A stretch of 64,000 bases of DNA from Aurantimonas endophytica (GCF_014196845.1 NZ_JACIEM010000007.1:62001-126000); one strand, 5' to 3'; shown: positions 16,434 through 25,400, counted from the stretch's first letter. The notes: generated from the letters alone by a model not told the origin. A program made the numbers and translations.

Positions 16434-16814
16434 CGTTCGGCTGTTCGCTCGGACCAGTGGCGCTTCAGCCTCACTCCCTCCTTGGCGAAAAAAGTCGCTG
16501 CCCGCTTCAGGATCTCGCGTTCCTGCCGCAGGATCTCGTTCTCGCGCCGCAACCGCTTCAGCTCCGCCGCCAGATCTTCCTGCCGTTCGGGTGGGGGCGC
16601 CTCCAGATCGCGCTCGCGGCGTTTGTCGAGCCAGCGACGCAGCGTCGATAGCCCGATACCGAGATCCTCCGCGATCTCGCGCTGCGTCCGCCCGCTCGTC
16701 TCGACCAGTCGCACGGCCTCCGCCTCGAATTCCTTGCCGAAGCGGCGATGTGGCTTGCCATGGAATGCTCCTCCTTCCATCAGAAGAGCTCTCTAGTTTT
16801 GCGAGGCAAGTCCA
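16190..16814 (-). mobile_element. IS3-family element remnant, copy 1
   Basis: The element's left end on the minus strand is marked by TGGACTTGCCTCGCAA (revcomp of 16799-16814), followed by orfA and the first part of orfB. The distal half is lost near 16190. The stretch 16249-16814 is nearly identical to 49548-50114, in the same orientation 33.3 kb away. Confidence 0.8.
16430..16780 (-). CDS. IS3-family transposase orfA (copy 1)
   Basis: A 116-residue orfA. The helix-turn-helix RRFGKEFEAEAVRLVETSG and REIAEDLGIGLSTLRRWLDK is followed by a leucine-zipper-like coiled coil ELKRLRRENEILRQEREILK and the KRAATFFAK end typical of IS3 orfA. In IS3 elements orfA regulates and binds the ends, and the full transposase is made by frameshifting into orfB. 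As orfB is truncated here, this product can at most act as a regulator. It differs by a few residues from the second copy at 49729. Confidence 0.85.
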   Translation of the reverse strand: MEGGAFHGKPHRRFGKEFEAEAVRLVETSGRTQREIAEDLGIGLSTLRRWLDKRRERDLEAPPPERQEDLAAELKRLRRENEILRQEREILKRAATFFAKEGVRLKRHWSERTAER

Positions 16815-16948
16815 GAAAGGGGGTCGCAAGCGGATGGACCGCTTCCCACGGCCGCTTCCTGGGCGTAGATCGGCTCGGTGGATTGCGGGCTGGCTTTACG
16901 GGCGTTGACGAGCGAAAAGCGGACGCATGTTGGGGCGTCTGATCCGTC

Positions 16949-17509
16949 TCAATTCAAACCTCGGGCGCACCCGCGTCGATCACCGCCACCGAGCGGCGTC
17001 CGCGGGCGATGTAGGTGGCGGCGGACAGGCCGGCGAAGCTGCCCCCGACGACGATAGCGTCGTGCCGCATGGGTTTCATCCTTGAAGTCGCAATGGCTGG
17101 TGCGTCTCGTCATGCGAGCGTGGAAGTCGGCGCTGAGAGCAGCGAGCGTCACTTCGCCGAAGCGCTCGAGAAGCTGGGCTTCGGCGCGAGCGAACGTCTC
17201 GTCCATCGCCGCATTGACCGCCTCTTCGACGAGACAACCCGGAGCCTCGGTGCGGTTCCCCATCGCGAAGATGCCGGGTGACCCGAGCGCCTCGTAGACG
17301 TCCCGCAGCGTCACGGTGGCGAGGTCCTTCGCGATGGTCCAGCCGCCCCCGTGCCCCTTCTCGGAACGCACGAGTCCCTGCTCTCGCAGTCCGGCCATGG
17401 TGCGGCGGATGACGACCGGGTTGGTCCGCATCGCCTTGGCAAGATGCTCAGAGGTGACCGGCCCGTCAGCCTCGGCCATATGGAGGAGGACGTGCAGGAC
17501 GCCCAACAA
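16949..17509 (-). CDS. Rrf2-family regulator with abnormal ends
   Basis: Residues 1-145 fit an Rrf2-type regulator: LGVLHVLLHMAEADGPVTSE, then MRTNPVVIRRTMAGLREQGL (winged helix) and GGGWTIAKDLATVTLRDVYE. Only one Cys is in the usual sensor region, so an Fe-S cluster is unlikely. The start is odd. The family begins MKRDSRL; here the matching bases read CTG-AAA-CGA-GAC-AGC-CGA-TTG, so translation must begin at CTG 17527 or TTG 17509. After residue about 150 the frame runs out of register through the start of a flavoprotein gene and ends at 16949, giving an Arg-rich tail unlike Rrf2. Confidence 0.7.
   Translation of the reverse strand: MLGVLHVLLHMAEADGPVTSEHLAKAMRTNPVVIRRTMAGLREQGLVRSEKGHGGGWTIAKDLATVTLRDVYEALGSPGIFAMGNRTEAPGCLVEEAVNAAMDETFARAEAQLLERFGEVTLAALSADFHARMTRRTSHCDFKDETHAARRYRRRGQLRRPVRRHLHRPRTPLGGGDRRGCARGLN
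16954..17079 (-). pseudogene. FAD-dependent oxidoreductase, N-terminal stub
   Basis: A 41-codon frame beginning MKPMRHDAIVVGGSFAGLSA, a Rossmann FAD-binding motif of the thioredoxin-reductase-like type, and ending after DAGAPEV at TGA 16954. The rest of the enzyme is gone. It overlaps the 3' part of the Rrf2 frame; an Rrf2 gene followed by such a flavoprotein is a common pair. The break lies about 140 bases from the IS3 remnant, which probably took part in the loss. Confidence 0.7.
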
Positions 17510-17739
17510 TCGGCTGTCTCGTTTCAGGAAACAATAGATGTTACATGTGAACCGGGGTGTCGAGGTTTGAGCCTTGCCGCGCGGGAAGCCGCTCCGAGCT
17601 GATTGCAGGGCGCGGCGTTCTTGTAATCAGCAAGGCCGCTATCCTCTTTTACAAGAAGCACGATCTGGGCGAGAGATTGGGGCCTAGGCAGGTGCGAAGA
17701 GGGCAGGCACAACGTGACGCGGCGATTCGACCGAACGCG

Positions 17740-18312
17740 TCAACCCGCCACCTTGTGCAACCCAGCTTGAAATTCCCTTGAGGCCGCCTGAACGTGGTGG
17801 ACGAACCCGGATTTCGCTTCGTCGGCGCGCCAATTCTGCAGCGCGACCTTAAAAACTGCCGCGCCGATTTCGGCCAAAACGCGCGAGAACGACGGCTGAA
17901 TGCCCCGCTGCTGCAGCCCTGAATCGATAGCCAAAGCGAGGTTGTGCAGTTTCATCAACTCCCGCTCATGTAGCTCAACATATGCCGAAATCAGTGACTG
18001 TCGCAGCTTCACGATGGGGCGGTGACCATCGATAAAGGGAGCAATCGCAGAAAAGCTGCCAGCAACAACGTCCAGTGGATGTAGGCCAACGGGCGCATTC
18101 ATGATTTCCTTCATGATCGCGGATCGGTGCGCGTCCGCGCGCCAGAACATCACCTCCCTCTTGTCGGAGAAGTAGCGGTAGAAGGTCCGCTCCGTCAGTC
18201 CGGCTTTCGCGGCAATCTGCGGGACAGTGGTCTCGGCATAACCGTGATCCTGAAACAGCGCATAGGCTGCACTCTCAAACCGTTCGCGCGCGTTCTCAGC
18301 TTTCTTCACCAT
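17740..18312 (-). CDS. TetR-family regulator of the pao operon
   Basis: A 190-residue TetR protein. The N-terminal HTH reads RERFESAAYALFQDHGYAET, TVPQIAAKAGLTERTFYRYF and SDKREVMFWR; the C-terminal ligand domain is all-helical. The start is ATG 18312 because the upstream extension to 18444 overlaps the operators. It is divergent to paoA. Two palindromes, TTGTCAG-CCC-CTGACAA and TTGGCAG-AGC-CTGACAG, lie between them, so it very probably represses the molybdenum oxidoreductase operon and itself. The ligand is likely an aldehyde or related aromatic compound, which is inference. Confidence 0.9.
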   Translation of the reverse strand: MVKKAENARERFESAAYALFQDHGYAETTVPQIAAKAGLTERTFYRYFSDKREVMFWRADAHRSAIMKEIMNAPVGLHPLDVVAGSFSAIAPFIDGHRPIVKLRQSLISAYVELHERELMKLHNLALAIDSGLQQRGIQPSFSRVLAEIGAAVFKVALQNWRADEAKSGFVHHVQAASREFQAGLHKVAG

Positions 18313-18347
18313 TCGAAATCTCTCTCTTTTTCGTGAACATAAAGATA

Positions 18348-18393
18348 TTGTCAGCCCCTGACAACGATGATACCCATTGGCAGAGCCTGACAG
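18348..18393. promoter_or_regulatory. Paired TetR operators before paoA
   Basis: Site 1 at 18348-18364 is the perfect TTGTCAG-CCC-CTGACAA. Site 2 at 18377-18393 is TTGGCAG-AGC-CTGACAG with two mismatched positions. Their centres are 29 bases apart, and both lie between the TetR start (18312) and paoA (18421). Confidence 0.75.
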
Positions 18394-18420
18394 TGAAGGT
18401 TTGGTGAGCGGGAGGACGAC

Positions 18421-19044
18421 ATGGCAGATGATGGCAGGCGCCAAGGCCTTTGCACTTTGGAAGTCACACGGCGCATCGTCCTTGCCGCCGGGGCTGGTAC
18501 GGCGGCCGCAGGATTATTGCCGCTTTCGGACCGAGCCGAAGCCCAACACACAGGCGCACGCGCGGAGACCGGTCGGACGCTCAAGATCTCCGCAAGCGTG
18601 AATGGTGAGCCAGTCACGGTTGAGTTTGACTCACGCGCTTCCCTCCTTGACATGCTGCGCGAACGGCTCGGCCTCACCGGCACCAAGAAGGGCTGTGACC
18701 ACGGTCAATGCGGAGCCTGCACGGTCCACGTCGATGGTAGACCGGTTGTTTCCTGTCTAACGTTCGCGGCGAAAGTCGATGGCCATGAGGTCACGACCAT
18801 TGAAGGTCTGGCCACGGGTCAGGACCTTCATCCCATGCAGCAAGCGTTCATCGACAATGATGCGCTTCAATGCGGCTATTGCACCCCAGGCCAGATCATG
18901 TCTGCCGTTGCCTGCGTCACGGCAGGGCGCGCCACCGATCCAGATGCAATCCGCGAGTTTATGAGCGGCAATATCTGTCGTTGCGGAGCCTATGTCGGGA
19001 TCGTCGCCGCTATCGAGCAAGCCGCTCAGGTCATGGAGGGCTGA
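18421..19044 (+). CDS. paoA: PaoA-like [2Fe-2S] subunit of periplasmic aldehyde oxidoreductase
   Basis: A 207-residue iron-sulfur subunit. A Tat-type signal is present ([11 protein letters not shown], Arg17-Arg18), so the complex is exported to the periplasm as in E. coli PaoABC. The plant-type [2Fe-2S] motif is CDHGQCGAC (Cys92, 97, 100) with Cys112. The second cluster uses CGYC (151, 154) and CRC (186, 188). It passes electrons from the molybdenum centre to FAD. GGGAGG lies 7 bases before ATG 18421. It is the first gene of the paoABC operon, 1 base from paoB, and is controlled from the paired TetR operators. Confidence 0.9.
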   Translation: MADDGRRQGLCTLEVTRRIVLAAGAGTAAAGLLPLSDRAEAQHTGARAETGRTLKISASVNGEPVTVEFDSRASLLDMLRERLGLTGTKKGCDHGQCGACTVHVDGRPVVSCLTFAAKVDGHEVTTIEGLATGQDLHPMQQAFIDNDALQCGYCTPGQIMSAVACVTAGRATDPDAIREFMSGNICRCGAYVGIVAAIEQAAQVMEG

Positions 19045-19045
19045 C

Positions 19046-20062
19046 ATGCAGGCGCTAAGTTACACCCTTGCCTCCTCTGCGGAGGCAGCTGTCGCCCAGT
19101 ATGCTCAACACCAAGGATCAGCGCGTTATATCGCCGGCGGCACCAATCTCTACGATCTCATGAAGCTCGGTATCGAGCGGCCAACCCACCTGATCGATGT
19201 CAGCCGGATCGTCGGCATGGACACGATTAAAACAGAGGGCGACATCCTGCGTTTCGGCGCTCGAGCGCTGATGACTGATGTCGCCTATGAGCCGATGGTG
19301 CGCGAACAATACCCGGTCCTCTCCGAGAGCTTGCTCAAAGCTGCTTCGCAGCAGTTGCGTAACATGGCAACGGTGGGTGGGAACATTCTGCAACGCACTC
19401 GCTGCATGTATTTTCGCAATGGTGCGGGTTCGTCATCGACCGTCGGGAGATACCACTGCAACAAGCGAGCGCCAGGTTCCGGCTGCTCCGCTGTTAACGG
19501 TCTGGATCGCACGCAGGCTGTGCTTGGCACAAGTGAGGCTTGCACTGCAGTAGCGCCTGGCGACTGGCCCGTCGCACTGATGGCAATGGATGCAAGTGTC
19601 GAACTGCTCGGCTCGAGCGGCCAGCGCATCGTCCCGATTGGTGATTTTTATCGTCTTCCTGGCGACACGCCGCAACGGGACTTCAACCTTGAGGAGGGCG
19701 AGTTGGTGACAGCGATCACCGTCCCCAAAACGCCTCTCGGACGTGCGTCAACCTACCACAAGATTCGCGATCGTGAGAGTTTCGCCTTCGCGCTTGCTTC
19801 CGCTGCTGTGGCCTTGGAGATGGATGGGACAACCATTCGATCGGCGCGCATTGCCTTGGGCGGCGTCGCAACCACGCCTTGGCGATCGCACGCTGCCGAA
19901 GCTGTTGTGGCTGGGTCAGCACTAACACCTGAACTTGCTCTCAGGGCCGGCAGATCCGCTTTCCACGACGCCCGCCCGGGTCAGCACAACGCATTCAAAG
20001 TGGATCTTGGCGCCAGGGTCATCGCCGATGCTCTGCTCATCGCCGCGCAAAGGAGAGCCTAA
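19046..20062 (+). CDS. paoB: PaoB-like FAD/[4Fe-4S] subunit
   Basis: A 338-residue FAD-binding subunit of the xanthine oxidase family. The FAD site is RYIAGGTNLYDLMK (about residues 27-40) and MATVGGNILQRTRC (107-120). A Cys set at 120, 138, 147 and 166 (RTRC, YHCNK, GSGC, EAC) matches the extra [4Fe-4S] cluster known from E. coli PaoB and absent from most xanthine dehydrogenase FAD subunits. It carries electrons to the physiological acceptor. Its start ATG 19046 follows the paoA stop by 1 base, and its stop overlaps the paoC start by one base. Confidence 0.9.
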   Translation: MQALSYTLASSAEAAVAQYAQHQGSARYIAGGTNLYDLMKLGIERPTHLIDVSRIVGMDTIKTEGDILRFGARALMTDVAYEPMVREQYPVLSESLLKAASQQLRNMATVGGNILQRTRCMYFRNGAGSSSTVGRYHCNKRAPGSGCSAVNGLDRTQAVLGTSEACTAVAPGDWPVALMAMDASVELLGSSGQRIVPIGDFYRLPGDTPQRDFNLEEGELVTAITVPKTPLGRASTYHKIRDRESFAFALASAAVALEMDGTTIRSARIALGGVATTPWRSHAAEAVVAGSALTPELALRAGRSAFHDARPGQHNAFKVDLGARVIADALLIAAQRRA

Positions 20063-22176
20063 TGCCTGCAGACGCGTTTTCCGATATCGCACGTGTCGAC
20101 GCCAGGGGCAAAGTTCTCGGCCAGACTCGATACGGCGCCGACACACAGCTGCCGGCTATGCTCTATGCAATGCTGGTTCCGGCCACAGTAGCCAAAGGTA
20201 CTGTCAGAAACATCGATGTCTCACCGGCCACCGGAACGAGTGGCGTGGTACAGGTCCTTTCTTTAGGTGATTTTCCAACCCTTTCACGCGAAATAAATTA
20301 CCTGGGCTACCCCATCGCGATGGTGGTAGCCGAGACACTCGAGGCGGCGATCGAGGGGGCTGAAGCGATACGTGCGACGTATGATGTCACGTCGTTCATT
20401 CCTCTGATGGACAGCCCAGGTGCCTCGATCGTTCCCTCTGAGGGCTTTGATACGGGCAACGTCGACACCGAGTTCCAGGATGCCATTGAGGTCGTCGAAG
20501 GCACCTTCGAAACGCCGACACAGCATCACAACGCAATGGAGCTGTTCGGCACCGTCGCGCACTGGTCCGGTGGCCGGCTGACGGTTTACGAGGGATGCCA
20601 GAACTCCGACCAGGCCAGGAATGCGCTTGCGGAGGCAATGGGAATTTCCCCCGAGCTTGTCACGATCAAATCCGAGCATGTGGGCGGTGGCTTCGGGCAA
20701 AAGTCACCGCCCAAATTGCAAACCGCTCTGGTCGCCGAGGCCGCCAGGCTGACGCAGCGCCCGGTCAAGCTGGTCACCCCGCGCGGGCAGCTTTTTCACA
20801 TCGCCAACTACCGGCCACGCAGCATCCACAACATCCGACTTGCAGCCAATGGGGAAGGACGCCTCACCGCAATCGAATACCACGTCGTGCAGGAGAACTG
20901 GCCAGACGGCGGCTTTCGTTCAAGCGGCTACTACCAGGATGTTGCGCGGCTATACGCCATTGACAGTTTTCGCGCCACGGCTGGTGACATTCATATAGAC
21001 CGCAACATGCCGCGCCATACAAGAGGAACACATCCCTTTCCGGCCGGCTTCGCCCTCGAAAGCGCGATCGACGAAATGGCCTATCGGTTGGGCGCGGATC
21101 CTGTCCAGCTGCGTCTCGATCATGAAGCCAAGACCGACATCATTGCAGGCCAGCCGCTCGCGCCGCACTTCCTGAACGACTGCCTGAGGGAGGGCGCCCG
21201 CCGTTTCGAATGGAGCCGGCGCATATCCCAACCCGCCTCGATGAGACTCGAGGACGGCACTCTAGTCGGTCTCGGCGTCGCCTGCGGCATCTTCGGGGCA
21301 TCGGGGTCTGCAGCTGAGACTACACTGAGGGTCCGTGCAGACGGCACCACGCGGATTATCAGCTCCGGTCATGAGATGGGGCAGGGGATCCGCACCGCCG
21401 TTGTCAATGCAGTCGTCCAGGGATTGGACGTCAATCCGGACAGGATTGAGGTCTTGCTGGGGGATACGTCGTTGGGGCCGCAACTGGCCACGGTTGGAGA
21501 GCGCGGAACGGCGAGCATCATCCCAGCTACCATAAAAGCGGCGGCTGCGCTCCGAGCTCGTTTCAGGGAACTTGCAGGCGCCAACCCGCCGGCCGGCAAC
21601 CTTCATCAGCAGCTGGCGCGCCTGAAACGCCCTTACATTGAAGTGACCGCATCGGAGCTCGCGCCGGGACAGGACGCATCTGCGCTCGAAGCCTTCCGGG
21701 CCGGCCGTCGAGCAGGGGCCGGATCCGAATATGACGGCTTCACCTCCATGAGTTACATCGCGCAATTTGTGGAGATTCACATCGAGCCGAGAACGCGGCG
21801 TGTTCGCATGCCGCGCGTGGTCAGCATTGCCGATGTGGGACGGGTCGTGAGCCCCAGGACTGCGATAGGTCAGATGCATGGCGGCGTGGTTTGGGGGTTT
21901 AGTACCGCGCTTCGGGAGCAGTCCGAGGTCGATCCACGCTTCGCAGGCTATCTCAATGACGATCTAGCCGACTACGTCATGGCGGTGAATGCCGACATAG
22001 GGGAGGTGGATGTCGGCCTAATCGACAAGCCCGATACGCTGGTCAATTCGGCCGGCGTCAAGGGAATGGGCGAGCTGGTCATGCTCGGAACAGCGCCTGC
22101 GATCGCCAATGCCATCTATCACGCGACCGGAAAACGCATACGAAAACTGCCGATACGCATCGAAGACGTGCTCTGA
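20062..22176 (+). CDS. paoC: PaoC-like molybdopterin subunit
   Basis: A 704-residue catalytic subunit of the xanthine oxidase/aldehyde oxidoreductase family; the length fits PaoC (about 730). Landmarks are TRYGADTQLPAMLYAML near the N-terminus, EHVGGGFGQK (about residue 210) that forms the molybdopterin site, and VKGMGELVMLGTAP near the end with Glu671 of the GxGE motif, the essential general base. It oxidises aldehydes to acids. It has no signal of its own and would be co-exported with paoA. A paoD-type maturation factor is not adjacent. Confidence 0.9.
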   Translation: MPADAFSDIARVDARGKVLGQTRYGADTQLPAMLYAMLVPATVAKGTVRNIDVSPATGTSGVVQVLSLGDFPTLSREINYLGYPIAMVVAETLEAAIEGAEAIRATYDVTSFIPLMDSPGASIVPSEGFDTGNVDTEFQDAIEVVEGTFETPTQHHNAMELFGTVAHWSGGRLTVYEGCQNSDQARNALAEAMGISPELVTIKSEHVGGGFGQKSPPKLQTALVAEAARLTQRPVKLVTPRGQLFHIANYRPRSIHNIRLAANGEGRLTAIEYHVVQENWPDGGFRSSGYYQDVARLYAIDSFRATAGDIHIDRNMPRHTRGTHPFPAGFALESAIDEMAYRLGADPVQLRLDHEAKTDIIAGQPLAPHFLNDCLREGARRFEWSRRISQPASMRLEDGTLVGLGVACGIFGASGSAAETTLRVRADGTTRIISSGHEMGQGIRTAVVNAVVQGLDVNPDRIEVLLGDTSLGPQLATVGERGTASIIPATIKAAAALRARFRELAGANPPAGNLHQQLARLKRPYIEVTASELAPGQDASALEAFRAGRRAGAGSEYDGFTSMSYIAQFVEIHIEPRTRRVRMPRVVSIADVGRVVSPRTAIGQMHGGVVWGFSTALREQSEVDPRFAGYLNDDLADYVMAVNADIGEVDVGLIDKPDTLVNSAGVKGMGELVMLGTAPAIANAIYHATGKRIRKLPIRIEDVL

Positions 22177-22244
22177 CGAAACAGAGTCGTCAAATCCATC
22201 GGATTTTAACCCACTACAACCGTCTAACCAGTTTGGAGGACAGT

Positions 22245-22679
22245 ATGCCCGCTATGCAGATACCTTACATCGGCAAATATGCCCCTCATCTTCTCAGTGT
22301 CTTACGCATTTTTGCGGCAGGGTCATTCTTCACCCATGGGACTATGAAGCTGTTCAGCTGGCCGGGGCCCTTCGAATATCCGCTCAGCCCGTTGCTGTAC
22401 ACGGCTGGCGTTATCGAAGTGGCTGGCGGTCTTCTTTTAGCGATTGGCCTCTTCTCTCGACCGGTTGCCTTCGTGCTTTCGGGGCTTATGGCCTTTGCGT
22501 ATTTCATCGCGCACAGCTCAAATGGCTTCTTCCCCGTCTTGAATCACGGCGAAGCTGCAATGCTGTACTGCTTCCTCTTTCTCTACATTTCGGCCGCAGG
22601 GCCAGGGCTCTGGAGCCTGGATGCGATAACGGAGCAAAGGGCCGGAGCAACTTCATCCCGCTTGGCGAGCACGACATGA
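22245..22679 (+). CDS. DoxX-family membrane protein
   Basis: A 144-residue inner-membrane protein with four hydrophobic helices (LLSVLRIFAAGSFFTHG, LYTAGVIEVAGGLLLAIGLF, VAFVLSGLMAFAYFIAH, MLYCFLFLYISAAGPGLWSL). The THGTMKLF at the end of helix 1 is the DoxX signature. GGAGGA lies 4 bases before ATG 22245; a TTG at 22233 is in frame but overlaps the ribosome site. It lies 68 bases after paoC on the same strand, so it may be an electron or quinone partner co-transcribed with the oxidoreductase. That is inferred from position only. Confidence 0.85.
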   Translation: MPAMQIPYIGKYAPHLLSVLRIFAAGSFFTHGTMKLFSWPGPFEYPLSPLLYTAGVIEVAGGLLLAIGLFSRPVAFVLSGLMAFAYFIAHSSNGFFPVLNHGEAAMLYCFLFLYISAAGPGLWSLDAITEQRAGATSSRLASTT

Positions 22680-22719
22680 ACTGATTGTCGCTTGAGCGGA
22701 TTTCAATGGAGAGCAGACC

Positions 22720-23937
22720 ATGAAGGATCGAGGTATCGATCGAACAGCCAGTGCAGGCAACACTTTGGCCAAGGCGCCGGGAAAAGACGGGTGCGACGTC
22801 GCACCGGTGCGAGCGTCGACGACGATCGCTCTTGCGTTCGCCATGCTCGGGCTCTCGATCAGCTCCGGCGCTCACGCCCAATTGTCTCGCTCAGAGGGCT
22901 CCCCAATATCGTGTGTAATCCCCGCAGGCGACCCGACAGAGATCGTTTCCGAACTCAACATACCCTGGTCTGCCGTGCGCGTGGGCAGCGAGGTGCTCGT
23001 CAGTCAGCGTGGTACGGGAGAAATACTCGCGTTCCTGCCCGGGGAAGGGCTATCATCGGTCGGCACGGTGCCCGACGTCGTGGCCCGAGGCGACGGCGGG
23101 ATGCTTGGGCTTGCGGTTCTTGAAGAGAACGGAAACGTCTGGCTCTACGGTTACCACAGCGCGACCTCGGGAAACCGTATCGTACGAATGGCGTACAGCG
23201 AAGGTGAGCTCGGCGAGGCGCAACTCGTCCTTGACGGTGTGCCCGGGGGGCGCGGTCACAATGGCGGGCGCATCGCGTTTGGTCCTGACGGGATGCTCTA
23301 TGCAACGGTGGGCGAGACGAGAAATCCGAACCTGTCGCAGGATCCCAGCTCACTTGCGGGCAAGATACTGCGCATGACACCGACCGGCGGCGTTCCCACA
23401 GACAACCCCATCGAAGGCTCTCTCGTCTACTCCCTGGGACTTCGAAATTCTCAAGGGCTGGCTTGGGATGACAGGGGACAGCTGTGGGCGACTGACTTCG
23501 GGGATGATGCATGGGACGAATTCAACCGCATCGAACCGGGCGGTAATTACGGCTGGCCGGTCGTCGAGGGCGTGGGAGGCAATCCAGCGTACGTCGATCC
23601 TGTCATGCAGTGGCGTACGCAGGAAATGGGCCCAAGTGGCCTTGCCTACATAGACGGCACCTTCTTCATCGCGGGTCTGACCGGTCAGCGGTTGTGGTCG
23701 CTGACCATTGACGCTGCGGGCAATCCCCACGCGAGCGCACACTACGTCGGGGAGTATGGGCGTGTCCGTGATGTACTCGCGGGAAGCGACGGCAGTCTGT
23801 GGTTCCTGACGAACGGGCGACGTGGCGCCCCGGGTGGCGAGATTCTTTCGGTCTCGCTCACTCGTCTGGCCGCGTCAGAATGTTCACGTGCTTCGGCTGC
23901 GGACAACAGCGGCGGAGCCCCCACGAGAGGTCGATGA
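22720..23937 (+). CDS. PQQ-dependent aldose sugar dehydrogenase (YliI/Asd type)
   Basis: A 405-residue beta-propeller of the soluble glucose/sorbosone dehydrogenase family (PF07995). A signal peptide ends near SSGAHA (residue 53), so it is periplasmic; the 30 residues before it are unusually long and the true start may be the GTG at 22807. Family blocks include the ELNIPWSAVRVG strand, GGMLGLAVLEENG, and GGRGHNGGRIAFGPDG with His180 as catalytic base; then GETRNP, LGLRNSQGLAWD and NYGWP. It oxidises the anomeric carbon of sugars with PQQ. It follows the DoxX gene by 40 bases. Confidence 0.85.
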   Translation: MKDRGIDRTASAGNTLAKAPGKDGCDVAPVRASTTIALAFAMLGLSISSGAHAQLSRSEGSPISCVIPAGDPTEIVSELNIPWSAVRVGSEVLVSQRGTGEILAFLPGEGLSSVGTVPDVVARGDGGMLGLAVLEENGNVWLYGYHSATSGNRIVRMAYSEGELGEAQLVLDGVPGGRGHNGGRIAFGPDGMLYATVGETRNPNLSQDPSSLAGKILRMTPTGGVPTDNPIEGSLVYSLGLRNSQGLAWDDRGQLWATDFGDDAWDEFNRIEPGGNYGWPVVEGVGGNPAYVDPVMQWRTQEMGPSGLAYIDGTFFIAGLTGQRLWSLTIDAAGNPHASAHYVGEYGRVRDVLAGSDGSLWFLTNGRRGAPGGEILSVSLTRLAASECSRASAADNSGGAPTRGR

Positions 23938-24222
23938 ACTTGGCATCTCGCTAGGCTGTGATCCAACCCGGCGGCGCGCGAGAGACTCTTCGTGCCGCCG
24001 CCATTGGCGGGAGAAACCGCTCGGGGTAGGCCCGCCGGGCTGCGAAAGACGGCGGCTAGGTGCACAATCGCCGAAACACCCCGAACAGCTCCGACAACGT
24101 CGAAGGGTCGAGAATATCGCCAGTCACGCCCGTGGGGCTGCCCCAAGTCCTGTCTGATCTTAAGACGCACTTGGCCTCCGGAAAACTGCGGCCCCCGTGT
24201 AATTTTCTCCGGAGGAACTGAG

Positions 24223-25170
24223 GTGCCGGATATCGCTTTCGACTTGCGCTACCTGCGGTACGCAGTTCTCGCGGCTGAGCATGGCAGCTTTCGGCGGACG
24301 GCAGAAATCCTCGACGTATCGCAGTCGACCGTCAGCCGGCGGATACAAATATTAGAGCGACGTCTCGGTATTGCCTTGTTCGAACGACACAGGTCGGGTG
24401 CTCGCGCGACATTGGCTGGCGAACGCTTTCTCAAGGAGGCTGCGGTCGGCGCGAAACAGCTCCACGAAGCGGTAAGTACAATCGCTCTGGCCAAACATGG
24501 CTCCGTTGGAGTGCTCCGCGCCGGGTTGATGGCTTCCCTGGGCAATGGGTTTCTAGCCGATTTGCTGGCAGCTTACCGTCAGCGCTTTCCGGCGATTGAG
24601 ATGACGTTTCAAGAGGCGACTTCCCAGATGACCGCGAGCGCTCTACTCAACGGCCGGATCGACATCGCCTTTATGCCGGGAAATCCACAACTGCCTGGAT
24701 GTCGAACTGAAAGATTGTGGGATGAGAAGATCTATTTCGCCGTTGCTTCATCTCATAGGGCAGCTTCCCTGGATGCTATCAAATGGGATGATGTAAAGTG
24801 CGAGACCTTTCTTGCGAAGGCTGACGCTGCGGGACCTGAGATAGAACACTATCTTATGAGGCACCTATCCGGCACCGGATTTCGTCCACGGGTTTCGGTC
24901 CAGCACGTTGGCTGCGACAGTTTGCTGAGCATGGTCGCACAGGGGTTCGGAATTACGCTGGCTACGAAGGCGACCGTCGGCACCGCCCATCCTGGCGTTC
25001 ACTACGTTCCAATGGCCAGCTCGGAGAATACGGTGTCGTTCAGCGCCGTCTGGCCGGACGCCAATCAGAACCCGGCGCTTAAATTCTTACTCGAAATGAG
25101 TCTTGAGCGACGCGTGAAGACAAAGGCGGCGATCAACGTGGCCGCTCGGGATTCAAGATCTAGTGTTTGA
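24223..25170 (+). CDS. LysR-family transcriptional regulator
   Basis: A 315-residue LysR protein. DLRYLRYAVLAAEHGSFRRT, then AEILDVSQSTVSRRIQILER and RLGIALFERHRSGARATLAG, form the HTH and wing. The effector domain includes IDIAFMPGNPQLPGCRTERL and WDEKIYFAVASSH. The start is GTG 24223 with a perfect GGAGGA 6 bases before it; the open frame further upstream to 23992 is not LysR-like. This subgroup often lies at the edge of mobile elements. Its stop is 7 bases from the 3' end of the conjugation module (DUF2274 gene, opposite strand). No adjacent divergent target is seen. Confidence 0.85.
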   Translation: MPDIAFDLRYLRYAVLAAEHGSFRRTAEILDVSQSTVSRRIQILERRLGIALFERHRSGARATLAGERFLKEAAVGAKQLHEAVSTIALAKHGSVGVLRAGLMASLGNGFLADLLAAYRQRFPAIEMTFQEATSQMTASALLNGRIDIAFMPGNPQLPGCRTERLWDEKIYFAVASSHRAASLDAIKWDDVKCETFLAKADAAGPEIEHYLMRHLSGTGFRPRVSVQHVGCDSLLSMVAQGFGITLATKATVGTAHPGVHYVPMASSENTVSFSAVWPDANQNPALKFLLEMSLERRVKTKAAINVAARDSRSSV

Positions 25171-25177
25171 TTGATCG

Positions 25178-25399
25178 TCACGAAGATTGTCGGCGCGCCT
25201 TCGCGAACGCGCGATCGGTCGCAATGAAGCGCTGGACCATCGGTGCGATCAGCTTTGCCGGATCAGTAACGGACTGCCCCGTTTCTCGAGCCAGGACCTC
25301 GGCGTAGGCGACCAGATCGCGGTGTAGCGCCGCCGGCAATTCAATTGTGAGCTTGATCGGCTTGTTGTCAACGATCGCGCCGAGCTTGAGCTTGGTCAC
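25178..25399 (-). CDS. DUF2274 protein of the conjugation module
   Basis: A 73-residue protein, VTKLKLGAIVDNKPIKLTIE then LPAALHRDLVAYAEVLARET, which matches the DUF2274 family. It nearly always follows trbI in this type of integrative element. The shape (basic strand then two helices) suggests a ribbon-helix-helix-like DNA-binding fold, not proven. The start is GTG 25399, 1 base after the trbI stop; an earlier in-frame codon at 25441 lies inside trbI. It is the last gene of the trb operon. Confidence 0.8.
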   Translation of the reverse strand: MTKLKLGAIVDNKPIKLTIELPAALHRDLVAYAEVLARETGQSVTDPAKLIAPMVQRFIATDRAFAKARRQSS

Positions 25400-25400
25400 T

